64,000 nt of DNA from Bacteroides sp. 214 (GCF_010501015.1 NZ_QVML01000002.1:372001-436000); one strand, 5' to 3'. Positions 1 to 9,703 are shown, counted from the first letter of the stretch. Notes: generated from the sequence alone by a model not told the origin. Numbers and translations are program-made.

Positions 1-451
1 CTACGTTTATTCCGGGAAGTTTCTTCAACACATCCTTCATACTTTCGTCCTGCGAAGAGATAAAGTCTCCCAAACTATAGTTAATCGTATCTCTCCTTCC
101 CGATACACGTCCCGGCTTTATCAAGACCTCGCGCAGACTGATGGCTTCGGGTTGCATTTGTATCTGCATTGATTTTTGGGACAAGGCAACTCTTTTTGTT
201 GTTTTATAGCCAAGGATAGATACAATGATGTATAACGAATCTATATTTTCTTCGGGTATAATAGCGAAACTCCCTTTGTTATCGGTGTGCGCATAGCTGA
301 TGAGTTGTTCATAGCTTCCCTTTACCAAGCGCACGGTTGCCATTTCCAAAGGTTCGTTTGTTTCGGCATCAGTTACTACACCTTGATAGGTTGTTTGCGC
401 GGCGGCAGAGCAGCAACAGAATAAAAGAAGAAGGACGATTGTTTTGTTCAT
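1..451 (-). CDS. TonB-dependent-receptor-like outer membrane protein, N-terminal part only
   Basis: Read by hand from ATG at 451; the frame stays open to base 1, so about 150 N-terminal residues are present and the rest lies outside the window. Residues 1-19 form a signal peptide (MNKTIVLLLLFCCCSAAAQ). It is followed by a carboxypeptidase-regulatory-like beta-sandwich (about 20-100: TYQGVVTDAETNEPLEMATV, then a SILGYKT strand), the usual N-terminal extension of Bacteroidetes SusC-like and related receptors. The stretch VLKKLPGINV near the end of the visible part resembles the start of a plug domain. It begins 10 bp after the GLPGLI gene stop and is probably co-transcribed with it, an arrangement common for this pair. 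The substrate cannot be told. Confidence 0.8.
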   Translation of the reverse strand, partial: MNKTIVLLLLFCCCSAAAQTTYQGVVTDAETNEPLEMATVRLVKGSYEQLISYAHTDNKGSFAIIPEENIDSLYIIVSILGYKTTKRVALSQKSMQIQMQPEAISLREVLIKPGRVSGRRDTINYSLGDFISSQDESMKDVLKKLPGINV

Positions 452-461
452 AATTCCCTGT

Positions 462-1337
462 TTATTCTCTCTCTATTGGATTGAAAGGTGTATTCACGGG
501 CTTCTTTATCGGGTTGCCGTCTGCGCCTCTAACCACTATCTGAACATTGGGAGCCGATGAAGTAACAAAACCCACAGGATCGGCAGCATAGCGTGTGTAC
601 ATCTTGTTTAGTTCTTTGCGGCTAATGGGTTGATAACCATCTGTACTATACATGATTTTGTTTTCCTTGTCGTGATTTTGTGTGATGCCTGTACATACAA
701 AAGTGTAATGCCCTTGTGTGTCTTGTGCTTTCAGAATGAGTCCGGGCAAACCTTGTAACTTCCACGGGCCATCACCACGTGCTATTTCGGTAGTGTACCA
801 CACTTCATAATTCCTTCCGTAAAGGCTACATGTTGCTTTTTGGCATACGTATGAGGCAATGGTCATGGTGTCGGACAGGAGTGTCCACTTGGGCATTTCC
901 ATCTTTTCTTCGCATAGAAAACGATTCATGCCCAGTTGGTCTAAGTAAGTAACTTTACCTACCGGGTGGTTTTTGTAAATCTTGTAACTAACCTTGGAAT
1001 TGTATTGCTCCATGTGCGCGCTAATAACATCTATGCTTGCTCCGTTCTTTTTATCTATTTCGATAATGGAGTCGGTGAGGAACTTGGCATAGCTGTAGTA
1101 CACCGAACTCTTTTTGCCCACTTTGAGCATCATGGTTTCATTAAGTACTTTCTCGGTATTGAGTGTGTCCGGGAGGAATGTGGTTTCGTACTGTACGGAG
1201 AATAATACCTCGTCAATAGCTTCTGCCTTTAATACTTCGTTCTTGTTAACAATGTTGATGTTCATCTGCGCAAAGGCTGTTTTCGGCAAGCAGAGTATAA
1301 TACCTGCTATTGCCATACATTTCATGATTTGTTTCAT
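462..1337 (-). CDS. GLPGLI family protein, secreted
   Basis: A protein of about 291 residues carrying the family signature WKLQGLPGLILKAQD in its second half. The frame is open to 1406, but I place the start at ATG 1337 because MKQIMKCMAIAGIILCLPKT followed by AFAQ then forms a clean signal peptide; the upstream residues are basic and lie inside a long inverted repeat. GLPGLI proteins are Bacteroidetes envelope proteins of unknown function, usually next to a TonB-dependent receptor-like gene, as here. A TAnnTTTG-type -7 box on this strand (1449-1456) would give a leader of about 105 nt containing the 1362-1441 inverted repeat. The gene is divergent from a two-component system that may control it (inference). 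Confidence 0.85.
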   Translation of the reverse strand: MKQIMKCMAIAGIILCLPKTAFAQMNINIVNKNEVLKAEAIDEVLFSVQYETTFLPDTLNTEKVLNETMMLKVGKKSSVYYSYAKFLTDSIIEIDKKNGASIDVISAHMEQYNSKVSYKIYKNHPVGKVTYLDQLGMNRFLCEEKMEMPKWTLLSDTMTIASYVCQKATCSLYGRNYEVWYTTEIARGDGPWKLQGLPGLILKAQDTQGHYTFVCTGITQNHDKENKIMYSTDGYQPISRKELNKMYTRYAADPVGFVTSSAPNVQIVVRGADGNPIKKPVNTPFNPIERE

Positions 1338-1361
1338 TTTCTTTTGGGTCTTAAGTGTTTT

Positions 1362-1441
1362 TTTTGAAACGCGAGTTGCGCAGAGTCTTTTATTACGATG
1401 CCGCATGGGAGCTTAAACTCCGTGCAGCTCGCGTTTCAAAA
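1362..1441. repeat. 14-bp perfect inverted repeat with 52-bp interior, in the GLPGLI gene leader
   Basis: TTTTGAAACGCGAG at 1362-1375 is the exact reverse complement of CTCGCGTTTCAAAA at 1428-1441, and pairing continues imperfectly inwards (TTGC against GCAG). The interior holds a small GGAG-CTTAAA-CTCC hairpin. Relative to the minus-strand gene this lies between a putative -7 box (1449-1456) and ATG 1337, so the transcript leader could fold into a long stem. No T-run follows, so it does not look like a simple terminator. No promoter box is seen inside, which argues against an invertible promoter. Confidence 0.7.
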
Positions 1442-1529
1442 CATAAAGCAAAAATAGCTTCTACTCTTCAGCCGTAGCACCTGTTTTTATTACTGAATTA
1501 TTACTCTGCGATAAAAACCGGTTTGTGTC

Positions 1530-1561
1530 TTTGCGCACGTGAGCGTTCCTATTTATCTTTG
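1530..1561 (+). promoter_or_regulatory. Bacteroidetes-type promoter of the sensor kinase/regulator operon
   Basis: TTTG at 1530-1533, a 20-bp spacer, then TATCTTTG at 1554-1561, matching the TTTG / TAnnTTTG consensus. Transcription would start near 1567, giving a very short leader before ATG 1580. Confidence 0.7.
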
Positions 1562-1579
1562 TGCAAAACAGATTAAAGA

Positions 1580-3082
1580 ATGGAGAAAAGAATTCGTGTG
1601 GTATGGGTGCTTTCGCTTGTTTCGGCACTGCTTGTTATAGCGGTACAGCTATATTGGCTCTACAATCAGTATCAGTTTGTATTGAATGGATACTCAGAAG
1701 AACTTGCGCAGAAAGTGTATAGTGCAGGCGAAGAAGAGTATGCCATGCGCAAAGGCAAAGGGCAGTATTCTTATATAATGAATACGAAAATAAGTAACAT
1801 AGCCGATTCGGGTGCACTTGAGGATTCTAAACACCTCTCTTTTGCCTACATTCAGACGGATGCACAGCAAAACAACGAAGCTGATTCTGTACTAACCGAC
1901 TCCATACGGAAAACGATATTGCTGCAAGCGCAACACCTGCTCGATTCGGTAAATACGGATGTAAAAAGGGCGGTAGAGCAACCTTTCTCTCTTTCGGGTT
2001 TGTCGCTTTGGATTGACACCGATATGTCGGTGGATAGCATTCAGCACTTTGTAACTGTTGCGCTAACTAATAATATAACTCCGTTTCGGGAAGCTGCTTT
2101 CGACTCTATACTTGTAGCCGAACTATCTGGAAATACCTTTGAAATACATCCTTGGGCGGTTGGCGATACTATATACCGATCTTCATGGAAACGGCAGGGA
2201 AGCATCTTGTCTCCTCGCTTGGAAGTAGCATACGCTTACAGCCCTTTTCAGCGACTGGGTATTGTGGTAAATATACCGATTAAAAGCCAACCGCTGTTTG
2301 CTCGAATGGCGGTACAGTTGTTGTTGGCTTTCGGCTTGATATTGTTGCTCATCGGTTGCCTTGTGTTTCAAATACGAACCATTCTTAAGCAGAAAAAGAT
2401 TGGAGAGATGCGACAAAACTTTGTGAATACCATGATACACGAACTGAAACGTCCGGTACAGACACTGAAAACTTTTGTGGCGTATCTTGGGGATAAAGAA
2501 ATGCGTTCCAATGAAGTCATTACCGCACAGGTAATTCAAGACTCTATGTTCGAACTGGATAACCTTTCCGCCTATCTTGCCAAACTAAAAGATATGTTAC
2601 GTGCCGATAGTGACCAAACGCCATTGAATCTGGTACGCTTTGACTTGGAAGAACTTACCGACAAAGTTATTCGTCTGATTGATGTTCCACAAGGTAAAAC
2701 GGTTACCTTCTCTAAATCCTTTTTTATGGATTCGCCTCTGATTGAAGCAGATCCTATACACCTTGCCAATGTGTTGAACAACCTGATAGAGAATGCCATT
2801 AAATACTCTAACACGAAAGTACATATTGATATAAAAGCAACGCGCACAGGGCGAGAGTTACTACTTGCCATATCCGATGATGGCATTGGCATTCCCTTGT
2901 TTGAACAAGAAAAAGTCTTTGCCAAGTTCTATCGCGGAGCGAATTTACCAGATAGCACAATTCCTGGTTTAGGTCTTGGACTAAGCTATGTTAAACTGAT
3001 TAGCGAAGCACATCATGGCAAGGTTTCCTTGCATAGCAACGTTGGCTGCGGAACCATCATAACGTTATCTATCCCACAATGA
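1580..3082 (+). CDS. Membrane sensor histidine kinase (RprX-like class)
   Basis: 500 residues. An N-terminal membrane segment (about 7-28) and a second one (about 243-265) bracket a periplasmic sensor domain of roughly 210 residues with no recognised fold. The cytoplasmic part has a HisKA domain with phospho-acceptor His287 in MIHELKRPVQTL, then an HATPase_c domain with NLIENAIKYS (N box), DDGIGIP (G1) and GLGLGLSYVKL (G2). The layout matches Bacteroides RprX-type kinases, but HELKRP departs from the usual HELKTP and I would not call it rprX itself. It overlaps the regulator gene by 4 bp (ATGA), implying coupled translation. The signal is unknown; the divergent GLPGLI/receptor genes are a plausible target. 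Confidence 0.9.
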   Translation: MEKRIRVVWVLSLVSALLVIAVQLYWLYNQYQFVLNGYSEELAQKVYSAGEEEYAMRKGKGQYSYIMNTKISNIADSGALEDSKHLSFAYIQTDAQQNNEADSVLTDSIRKTILLQAQHLLDSVNTDVKRAVEQPFSLSGLSLWIDTDMSVDSIQHFVTVALTNNITPFREAAFDSILVAELSGNTFEIHPWAVGDTIYRSSWKRQGSILSPRLEVAYAYSPFQRLGIVVNIPIKSQPLFARMAVQLLLAFGLILLLIGCLVFQIRTILKQKKIGEMRQNFVNTMIHELKRPVQTLKTFVAYLGDKEMRSNEVITAQVIQDSMFELDNLSAYLAKLKDMLRADSDQTPLNLVRFDLEELTDKVIRLIDVPQGKTVTFSKSFFMDSPLIEADPIHLANVLNNLIENAIKYSNTKVHIDIKATRTGRELLLAISDDGIGIPLFEQEKVFAKFYRGANLPDSTIPGLGLGLSYVKLISEAHHGKVSLHSNVGCGTIITLSIPQ

Positions 3083-3762
3083 AACCACCATTCAAAATAC
3101 TCTTTGTCGACGATGACCTGAAATACTCTATGGTTATCAAACGCTTTCTCGAACGTGAAGGCTACGATGTAACATATACCGGAAACGGATTGAAAGCCTT
3201 CGCACAGTTCTCGCTGATAAAACCGGATTTAGTGTTGCTCGATATTAATATGCCCGGTCTCAATGGTTTTGAAGTAGCCGAAAAGATACGCGAAACAGAT
3301 AAGCAAACACTCATTTTCTTTTTGTCCGACCGATCCGATAAATCCGACCGCCTGAAAGGTTTCAGCTTGAAGGGGAATGATTACCTGGCAAAACCATTCT
3401 ATCCCGAAGAACTTCTTGCCCGTATTCGCGAACGCTTCGAAGTACTCTCGGTGGAGTTCGTGCCCGAAGAGATCTATAAATTCGGTAATACCGTATTCAA
3501 TTTCAATACCAACGAATTGCGTATGGGGAGTAACAAAGCATTGATAACCTCCCGCCAAGCGGAGATACTCAGAATATTGGCATCAAATATTAATCTTGCA
3601 GTAGAACGTGAACAACTACTCAAAATGGTTTGGGGTGATAGCTCGTATGCTAATTCGCTTGCACTGAATGTACAGATAACCTATATACGCAGAGCATTGG
3701 CGATAGATAGCGGGGTGACTATTGCTTCCTTGCCGAAGAAAGGATATGTATTGAGAGGGTAG
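3079..3762 (+). CDS. OmpR/PhoB-type response regulator
   Basis: 227 residues. The receiver domain (about 1-120) has the acidic pair in LFVDDD, phospho-acceptor Asp55 in LVLLDINMPG and the conserved Lys in YLAKPF. The C-terminal winged-helix domain (about 130-227) ends with the typical LNVQITYIRRAL recognition region and a KKGYVLRG tail. It is the partner of the kinase immediately upstream, with which it overlaps by 4 bp. The family binds DNA as a dimer at direct repeats; no such repeat was picked out near the divergent operon. The short gap to the convergent mltG gene has no clear terminator. Confidence 0.93.
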   Translation: MKPPFKILFVDDDLKYSMVIKRFLEREGYDVTYTGNGLKAFAQFSLIKPDLVLLDINMPGLNGFEVAEKIRETDKQTLIFFLSDRSDKSDRLKGFSLKGNDYLAKPFYPEELLARIRERFEVLSVEFVPEEIYKFGNTVFNFNTNELRMGSNKALITSRQAEILRILASNINLAVEREQLLKMVWGDSSYANSLALNVQITYIRRALAIDSGVTIASLPKKGYVLRG

Positions 3763-3786
3763 CTACCTTGAAATAATTACTTTTCT

Positions 3787-4821
3787 TTATCTATAAATCC
3801 CCCTCTCATTCAAAGCTTTATGATACTTCCTCGCGTTGGCATTATGCTCTGCAAGCGTTGTAGCAAAGTTATGCGATCCGGAGAAGTCTTCTTTGGCGCA
3901 CATATACAAATAGTTATGCTTTGTGCGATTTAGTACTCCATCTATGGCTTGAATAGACGCGATGCGGATAGGACCGGGAGGCAGACCGCTGTACTTATAG
4001 GTGTTGTAGGGCGAGTCGGCGGCAAGCATGGCGTTTGTTACGCGGCGTGCTTCAAAGTTTTTGTTTGCAAATTTCACAGTAGGGTCGGCTTGCAACGGCA
4101 TACCTCTATGCAGACGGTTGATGTATAGTCCGGCTACAATGGGTTTCTCGGCATTGCTGTTGGTTTCTTCATCTACGATGGAGGCGAGAGTAATTACCTC
4201 TATGGGCGACAGACCGATGGCTTCTGCTTTCTTACGGCGCTCTTCGTTCCAGAAACGGTCGTGTTCCTTTTGCATCCGTTCAATGAAATCGTCGACGCTC
4301 ATATTCCAGTATACTTGGTAGGTGTTAGGGATAAAAAGGGTGTAGATGGTGGCTTCATCGTATCCCAGTTTCTCTATATAACTAGTGTCGAAGATGCGTG
4401 AGGCAATAGCGGCGGAGTCAATCATAAGCTGAGTGGCTACGCTGCGAGCCAGCCTATCGAGAGTGCGCGTGCTGCCAACAGTTAGGTTAACAGGTGCTTG
4501 CTGACCGCCTGCCAAACGACTGTAAAGTCCGTATGCATTATCGCCCGGTTTTATAGCATAGCGTCCGGTCTTTATGCGTTCGCCATATTTTTTGTATTGC
4601 ACCAGCCAATTGAAACCTTCCATACGATTGGGGTTGCCAATGGCCCTGATCTGATTGGTGATAGAATCTAAATTATCGTCTTCATCTATATATAGATAAG
4701 CGGTCCTTTGCGGATGAAACTGCGGATACTTTATAACGTAATATCCACTTCCCGCTATGCCGATACCGATAATAGCGACTATTCCAAGTGCAATAAGCAC
4801 TACTTTCCATCTCTTACTCAT
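3787..4821 (-). CDS. mltG: Endolytic murein transglycosylase MltG (YceG-like)
   Basis: About 344 residues. One membrane anchor (about 7-28) leads to a periplasmic YceG domain with the signature ASIVDEET (catalytic Glu near residue 218), plus NTYQVYW and SPYNTYKYSGLPPGPI. The enzyme cuts nascent glycan strands and is thought to set their length during cell-wall synthesis. The frame is open to 4848, but that start is a TTG lying within a TAnnTTTG-type -7 box on this strand (4846-4853), so ATG 4821 is the better start. It is convergent with the response regulator and divergent from sbcD. Confidence 0.93.
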   Translation of the reverse strand: MSKRWKVVLIALGIVAIIGIGIAGSGYYVIKYPQFHPQRTAYLYIDEDDNLDSITNQIRAIGNPNRMEGFNWLVQYKKYGERIKTGRYAIKPGDNAYGLYSRLAGGQQAPVNLTVGSTRTLDRLARSVATQLMIDSAAIASRIFDTSYIEKLGYDEATIYTLFIPNTYQVYWNMSVDDFIERMQKEHDRFWNEERRKKAEAIGLSPIEVITLASIVDEETNSNAEKPIVAGLYINRLHRGMPLQADPTVKFANKNFEARRVTNAMLAADSPYNTYKYSGLPPGPIRIASIQAIDGVLNRTKHNYLYMCAKEDFSGSHNFATTLAEHNANARKYHKALNERGIYR

Positions 4822-4917
4822 GATTTCGTTTGGCTGATTTGCTGACAAAAATAAGTGATATTTATTAGTTTATCGTACTTTTGCTATTCAAATTAACCCG
4901 TATACACTTCATTATAT

Positions 4918-6177
4918 ATGTTGCGAATCATACATACTGCCGACTGGCACTTAGGGCAGAATTTCTTTAGCTACGACCGCACTGCCGAACATGAACATTT
5001 TCTGGATTGGTTAGCTCGCGAGTTAACAGATCGAAGTATTGACGCGCTACTCATAGCTGGTGATGTGTTTGATGTTTCAAACCCTTCGGCGACTTCACAA
5101 CGTATGTTTTATCGCTTTTTGAGTAGGGTAAGTCGGGAGAATCCGGGCTTGCAGGTTATTGTAACTGCAGGAAACCACGACTCAGCTTCACGCCTTGAAG
5201 CACCCATGCCGCTTGTGGAGGATTTGCGAGTAACTATTAAGGGTGTTGTGCGCAAAATAGCGGGAGAGATACAGCTCGACGATTTAGTAGTACCGATACA
5301 AAATAAAGAAGGAGAAGTTGAAGCTTTTTGCCTTGCCGTTCCTTACCTTCGGCAGGGCGACTACCCCGCTGTGGAAACTGAGGGGAATGCATATGCAGAA
5401 GGTGTACGCGAACTTTATCGACAACTGATAGCCCATACAGAAATCAAGCGAACATCATCGCAAGCACTTATTGCAATGGGACACCTGCAAGCGACCGGTT
5501 CCGAGATAGCCGAGAAAGACCATAGCGAACGCACGATCATTGGTGGTTTGGAGAGTATTTCGCCCGATGTATTTGACGGACAGGTAGCCTATGTAGCATT
5601 GGGACATATACACAAGGCACAACGGGTGTCGGGTAGAGAACAAGTACGTTATGCGGGAAGTCCGCTATCCATGTCGTTTGCCGAAAAGCATTATAAACAT
5701 GGAGTGGTATGTGTGAGCATTGAAGAAGGGAAGTTGAAAGAAATCGAAAAAGTGGAGTATACACCGCTTGTTAGTATGTGTTCTGTTTCTGCCACGCAAT
5801 CCGCGTCGCCAGAAGAAGTATTGGAAGAACTACAAAACCTACCCGAGAGAGAAGATTCGATATCTACTGCTCCTTACTTGGAGGTAAAGGTGCTCTTGGA
5901 TGAACCCAACCCCATGCTTCCACAAGAAATACGAGATATAGTAAGTAAGAAGCAAGTGCGTCTGGCACGAATTACTACAACTTTCCGTCAGGGCGGTCGT
6001 AGTGAGGCTGATGAAGAATTGCTAACTGCTGGTCTGGATGGAATGAATCCTCTGGATATAATCAAAGCTGCATATGAAAAACGTTATAACAGTGATATAC
6101 CAGAGAATTTACTGGAACTCTTTCATAAGACTTGTGTTTCGCTAGAATTAATTGAAAAAGAGGAGGGTAACCAATGA
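4918..6177 (+). CDS. sbcD: Exonuclease subunit SbcD (Mre11-like)
   Basis: 419 residues. The metallophosphoesterase motifs run in order: HTADWHLGQ, GDVFD, GNHDS, GHLQATG and ALGHIHKAQ, which bind the two manganese ions. With SbcC it forms the nuclease that cleaves hairpins and processes protein-blocked double-strand ends. A -7 box TACTTTTG at 4876-4883 precedes the ATG by 34 bp. The stop overlaps the sbcC start by 4 bp, and a GAGGAGGG ribosome-binding site for sbcC lies within the last sbcD codons. Length and motifs are complete. Confidence 0.96.
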   Translation: MLRIIHTADWHLGQNFFSYDRTAEHEHFLDWLARELTDRSIDALLIAGDVFDVSNPSATSQRMFYRFLSRVSRENPGLQVIVTAGNHDSASRLEAPMPLVEDLRVTIKGVVRKIAGEIQLDDLVVPIQNKEGEVEAFCLAVPYLRQGDYPAVETEGNAYAEGVRELYRQLIAHTEIKRTSSQALIAMGHLQATGSEIAEKDHSERTIIGGLESISPDVFDGQVAYVALGHIHKAQRVSGREQVRYAGSPLSMSFAEKHYKHGVVCVSIEEGKLKEIEKVEYTPLVSMCSVSATQSASPEEVLEELQNLPEREDSISTAPYLEVKVLLDEPNPMLPQEIRDIVSKKQVRLARITTTFRQGGRSEADEELLTAGLDGMNPLDIIKAAYEKRYNSDIPENLLELFHKTCVSLELIEKEEGNQ

Positions 6178-9116
6178 AGATTCTTTCTATTAAGCTAAGT
6201 AATTTGGCTTCAATCGAGGGAACCTACAAGATTGACTTTACTGCCGAACCATTGGCTTCTGCCGGTATCTTTGCTATTTCGGGCGCTACAGGTGCAGGGA
6301 AATCGACTATACTTGATGCACTCTGTTTGGCACTTTATGATAAAACACCCCGTTTTATGATAGCTGGCGACGGATTGAAACTCAAAGACGGTGCAGGTAG
6401 TGAAGTAAGCCAAAATGATGTACGCAATATTCTTCGTCGTGGAACAGGAGAGGGGTATGCCGAAGTTATATTCGAAGCAGTAGACGGACTGCGCTATCAG
6501 GCATGTTGGTCAATAAGACGAGCGAGAGGTAAAGCAACCGGATCGCTACAGCAGCAAACCGTACAAGTAAAAAACCTCGATGAAGATAAAGAATTGCAAG
6601 GTACAAAGATGGAGGTGCTTAAGCAATTAACAACACTGGTAGGGCTCAACTATGAACAATTTACCCGTACTGTTTTACTGGCGCAAAATGATTTTGCCAC
6701 TTTCCTTAAATCCAAAGAGTCTGCCAAAGCCGAACTCTTGGAAAAACTAACAGGTACGGAAATATATTCACGTATTTCGCAAGCTATTTACAATCAAAGT
6801 AAAGAAGCAGAACAAGCATATCTTCAATTGAAAAGCCAAATAGCTTTAATTGATTTACTGGATGAAGAAGAATACACACTTCTCAAAGAGAAACAAACCC
6901 AGCAAGTTGCCCAACGCGATGCTCTTAATAAACAGCTCGTACTATTGAACGAAAAGCAAAAGGTTGTTCTTACGCTTCATACACAACAACAGCTTTTAAC
7001 CGAAAAGCGTGCTGTCGAAGAGCAAGAAAAGCAAAACTTTACTGCTATAGAAGAGGAACAAAAGAATCTACTTCTCGAATACGAACAATTCAAATCTAAA
7101 TGTGAAGCTTTACAACCCGATTTGCGTAAGGCACGCGAACTCGATACTCGTATTGTAGCCAAACAAACCGAATGGACTCAAGCAGAGAAATCCTTTAAGG
7201 AAGTCGTTGCTCAGAAAGTAACTGCCGAGAAAGTTCTGAACAACAAAGAACTGCAACTTGTGCATGAACTAAAAACACTGTCGGTCCCTAATACTATTTC
7301 TTTTGAGGAACAAATAAAACACGCCATAAGCTTACTTGGCGATAAAGAAAAAGAAATAGTAAATCTGCAACAAACTCATGAACAAGCGCTTGTTACACTA
7401 AATGCTTTCAATATAGCAAGTGTAACTGAGGAGCAGAGCTTGCTCGTGAAGCAGCAACAACAGCTTCAACAAAATAAACAACGTACAGTTAATTGGCTAC
7501 GTATTGCTCAAGAACTCCAAGGGATAAATAAAGAACTGCAAGAGCAAACTCTCCATATAGAGAAGTTAAATGTTTCTCATATAGAGAGTGGCATTGTTCT
7601 AAAAAGTAAGACAGAACAACTTGAGCGCACCAAACTACTCTACGAGCAAGCCCGCCTTGCTATTGGCAGGGATGTGAAAGCGCTTCGCGCAACACTGAAG
7701 CCCGAAGAGATTTGTCCTGTATGTGGAAGCAAAGAGCATCCTTATGCTGCGGGTCACGAAGTGGCAGATACCATTTACCGAACAATCGAAAAGGAGTTCA
7801 CTCAAATAACCGAGGAGTATCAGCAAGTAAATAACACATACGTGGCACTGGAACGCGATATGCGTAATGCTACACAACAAAAGGAGAACTTGATTGCCAA
7901 AGTTAAAAGTTTACAAGCAGAATTGGATGCTGTTCGCCCTGCTAGCGAAGAGGAGTCTGTCTTGCTGTACTTTGATCAAAAGTTGAGTAAATTGGAAACG
8001 CAACTTGATGCGCTTACTGCAATCCAACAAACGTACCATCGGCAATTGGAGGTCTGGAGGCAACAAGACTCTACGCTCAATTCCTTGCGTACCACATATA
8101 ATACTTACAAGGAAAGCATCAATACTTGTCGGCTGTGTATGCAAGAACTACTGGCTGCGAAAGAAAAGCTGCAACTTATTGTTTCCAACGAAATTATGGA
8201 AAAGAGCCGCTTTTCGCAACTTACAGACGAATTGACTTCCCTACAAAAGGAACGTCTTGCTTTACTTAATGGGATGAGTGCCGATATAGCCGAAGCAAAT
8301 GTTGCCCGCCGAGATGCCGAACTATTGAAACTCGTCGACGATATGCGTGTTAAAGTTGATATGCAAAAGAATAAACTTGCCACACTAAACGGTGAAATCA
8401 ATCAATTGCTACTGCGTGTTGAGGAACTAAAAAGAGAGAAAGAACAGGTGGCTTCTCCCGAAGAACTTCCTGAATTAATTGCTCAACAGCAACTGCTCCT
8501 TAAAGAAGCGGAGAATGCTCTCTCCGTTTTGAATGCAAGTGTTATGCAACAAGAAACTAATCGTTTGAAACTAAAAGAGGTTGAAAAAGAACTTACAACG
8601 AAGCAATCTATAGCCAATGAATGGGGAAAACTCAATGAATTGATAGGGAGCGCGGATGGAAAGAAATTTAAGATAATAGCTCAAAGCTATACTCTCAATC
8701 TGTTGCTTATCCATGCCAATAAACATCTGTCATATCTTTCTAAACGTTACAAATTGCAACAAATACCCGATACTTTGGGGTTGCAGGTGGTAGATTGTGA
8801 TATGGGTAATGAGGTGCGAACAGTCTATTCGCTTTCGGGTGGCGAATCTTTTCTTATATCGCTGGCGTTGGCACTGGGGCTCTCTTCGCTTTCAAGCAAA
8901 AACCTGAAAGTAGAGTCGCTATTTATCGATGAAGGCTTTGGCTCATTGGACGCAGACACCTTGCGCACAGCTATGGAAGCATTGGAACAGTTACAGATGC
9001 AGGGACGCAAGATTGGGGTTATCTCTCACGTGCAGGAAATGAGCGAACGCATCCCTGTTCAAATACGAGTGGATAAGTTACCAAATGGAAGGAGCCATAT
9101 TGAGGTGATAAGCTAG
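6174..9116 (+). CDS. sbcC: Exonuclease subunit SbcC (Rad50-like SMC ATPase)
   Basis: 980 residues. The Walker A motif GATGAGKSTILDAL lies near residue 40. Two long glutamine- and glutamate-rich coiled-coil arms flank a zinc hook with Cys514-Pro-Val-Cys517. The C-terminal half-ATPase has the signature LSGGESFLISLALAL and Walker B LFIDEGFGSLD. It is the ATP-driven partner of SbcD and dimerises through the hook. The gene ends 4 bp into the convergent 9113-9703 gene, with no terminator between them. Confidence 0.96.
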   Translation: MKILSIKLSNLASIEGTYKIDFTAEPLASAGIFAISGATGAGKSTILDALCLALYDKTPRFMIAGDGLKLKDGAGSEVSQNDVRNILRRGTGEGYAEVIFEAVDGLRYQACWSIRRARGKATGSLQQQTVQVKNLDEDKELQGTKMEVLKQLTTLVGLNYEQFTRTVLLAQNDFATFLKSKESAKAELLEKLTGTEIYSRISQAIYNQSKEAEQAYLQLKSQIALIDLLDEEEYTLLKEKQTQQVAQRDALNKQLVLLNEKQKVVLTLHTQQQLLTEKRAVEEQEKQNFTAIEEEQKNLLLEYEQFKSKCEALQPDLRKARELDTRIVAKQTEWTQAEKSFKEVVAQKVTAEKVLNNKELQLVHELKTLSVPNTISFEEQIKHAISLLGDKEKEIVNLQQTHEQALVTLNAFNIASVTEEQSLLVKQQQQLQQNKQRTVNWLRIAQELQGINKELQEQTLHIEKLNVSHIESGIVLKSKTEQLERTKLLYEQARLAIGRDVKALRATLKPEEICPVCGSKEHPYAAGHEVADTIYRTIEKEFTQITEEYQQVNNTYVALERDMRNATQQKENLIAKVKSLQAELDAVRPASEEESVLLYFDQKLSKLETQLDALTAIQQTYHRQLEVWRQQDSTLNSLRTTYNTYKESINTCRLCMQELLAAKEKLQLIVSNEIMEKSRFSQLTDELTSLQKERLALLNGMSADIAEANVARRDAELLKLVDDMRVKVDMQKNKLATLNGEINQLLLRVEELKREKEQVASPEELPELIAQQQLLLKEAENALSVLNASVMQQETNRLKLKEVEKELTTKQSIANEWGKLNELIGSADGKKFKIIAQSYTLNLLLIHANKHLSYLSKRYKLQQIPDTLGLQVVDCDMGNEVRTVYSLSGGESFLISLALALGLSSLSSKNLKVESLFIDEGFGSLDADTLRTAMEALEQLQMQGRKIGVISHVQEMSERIPVQIRVDKLPNGRSHIEVIS

Positions 9117-9703
9117 AGCTCCTTCAATTCATTCAAGTTCTTACGAATATCCTTCAATCTTTTGAATGTGTATTTGTTGATGAACCAGAAGTAAAAAATG
9201 AACGCAACTATCCATATTGTGGCAAATACGGTGGGATTTATGACAGTACCTTCGCCTACATTGAGTGAGAATGCAGAGATAAGCACAAAGGCAAATAGTA
9301 TAACCGTGCCCGAAATGCGGTCTATCGACATCCAGTAATTATACTTGTTGATGCGTTCGATGACGGTTGTTAGCGGCATCTCCTCAATGTTGGTTTGGCG
9401 CAGGTAGTGCATGGTAAATATGCTCCAGCCTATGGCAATGGGAAATATTGCCACCAATGCCCAGAAGTAAGCTTCGCTTAAGAATACACCGTCATACCAC
9501 CGTACAAAAACAATGAAGGCAATCATTACAAGCGAAAGTGCCAAAATGTTTTTGCTACTCCGCAAGATGGCGTTAATACCTCCTTTAGCGTTCTCTCTCT
9601 TTTGTTTCATAACTAATTCCAGATCTTGATCTGTAACCAATTCCTTATCTTGTAGCTGTTTATCCAGCGCACTCCATGTCTTCTTTAAATCATCTAATTC
9701 CAT
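9113..9703 (-). CDS. Four-TM membrane protein, partner of the ECF sigma factor (possible anti-sigma)
   Basis: 196 residues. The charged cytoplasmic N-terminus (about 1-48) opens with DDLKKTWSALDKQL, followed by two hydrophobic pairs (about 51-105 and 130-185). It starts 4 bp after the stop of the sigma factor gene and must be co-transcribed with it. In Bacteroidetes such small membrane proteins after an ECF sigma gene are commonly presumed to restrain the sigma factor. There is no ZAS-type zinc motif, so the anti-sigma role rests on position only. The last codons overlap the end of sbcC on the other strand. Confidence 0.75.
   Translation of the reverse strand: MELDDLKKTWSALDKQLQDKELVTDQDLELVMKQKRENAKGGINAILRSSKNILALSLVMIAFIVFVRWYDGVFLSEAYFWALVAIFPIAIGWSIFTMHYLRQTNIEEMPLTTVIERINKYNYWMSIDRISGTVILFAFVLISAFSLNVGEGTVINPTVFATIWIVAFIFYFWFINKYTFKRLKDIRKNLNELKEL

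Noticed and set aside
1362-1441. Invertible promoter
   Set aside because: The interior is only 52 bp and contains no TAnnTTTG box in either direction.
1580-3762. Naming the two-component pair rprX/rprY
   Set aside because: The layout fits, but the H box (HELKRP) and the neighbours give no ground to choose it over the many paralogues.
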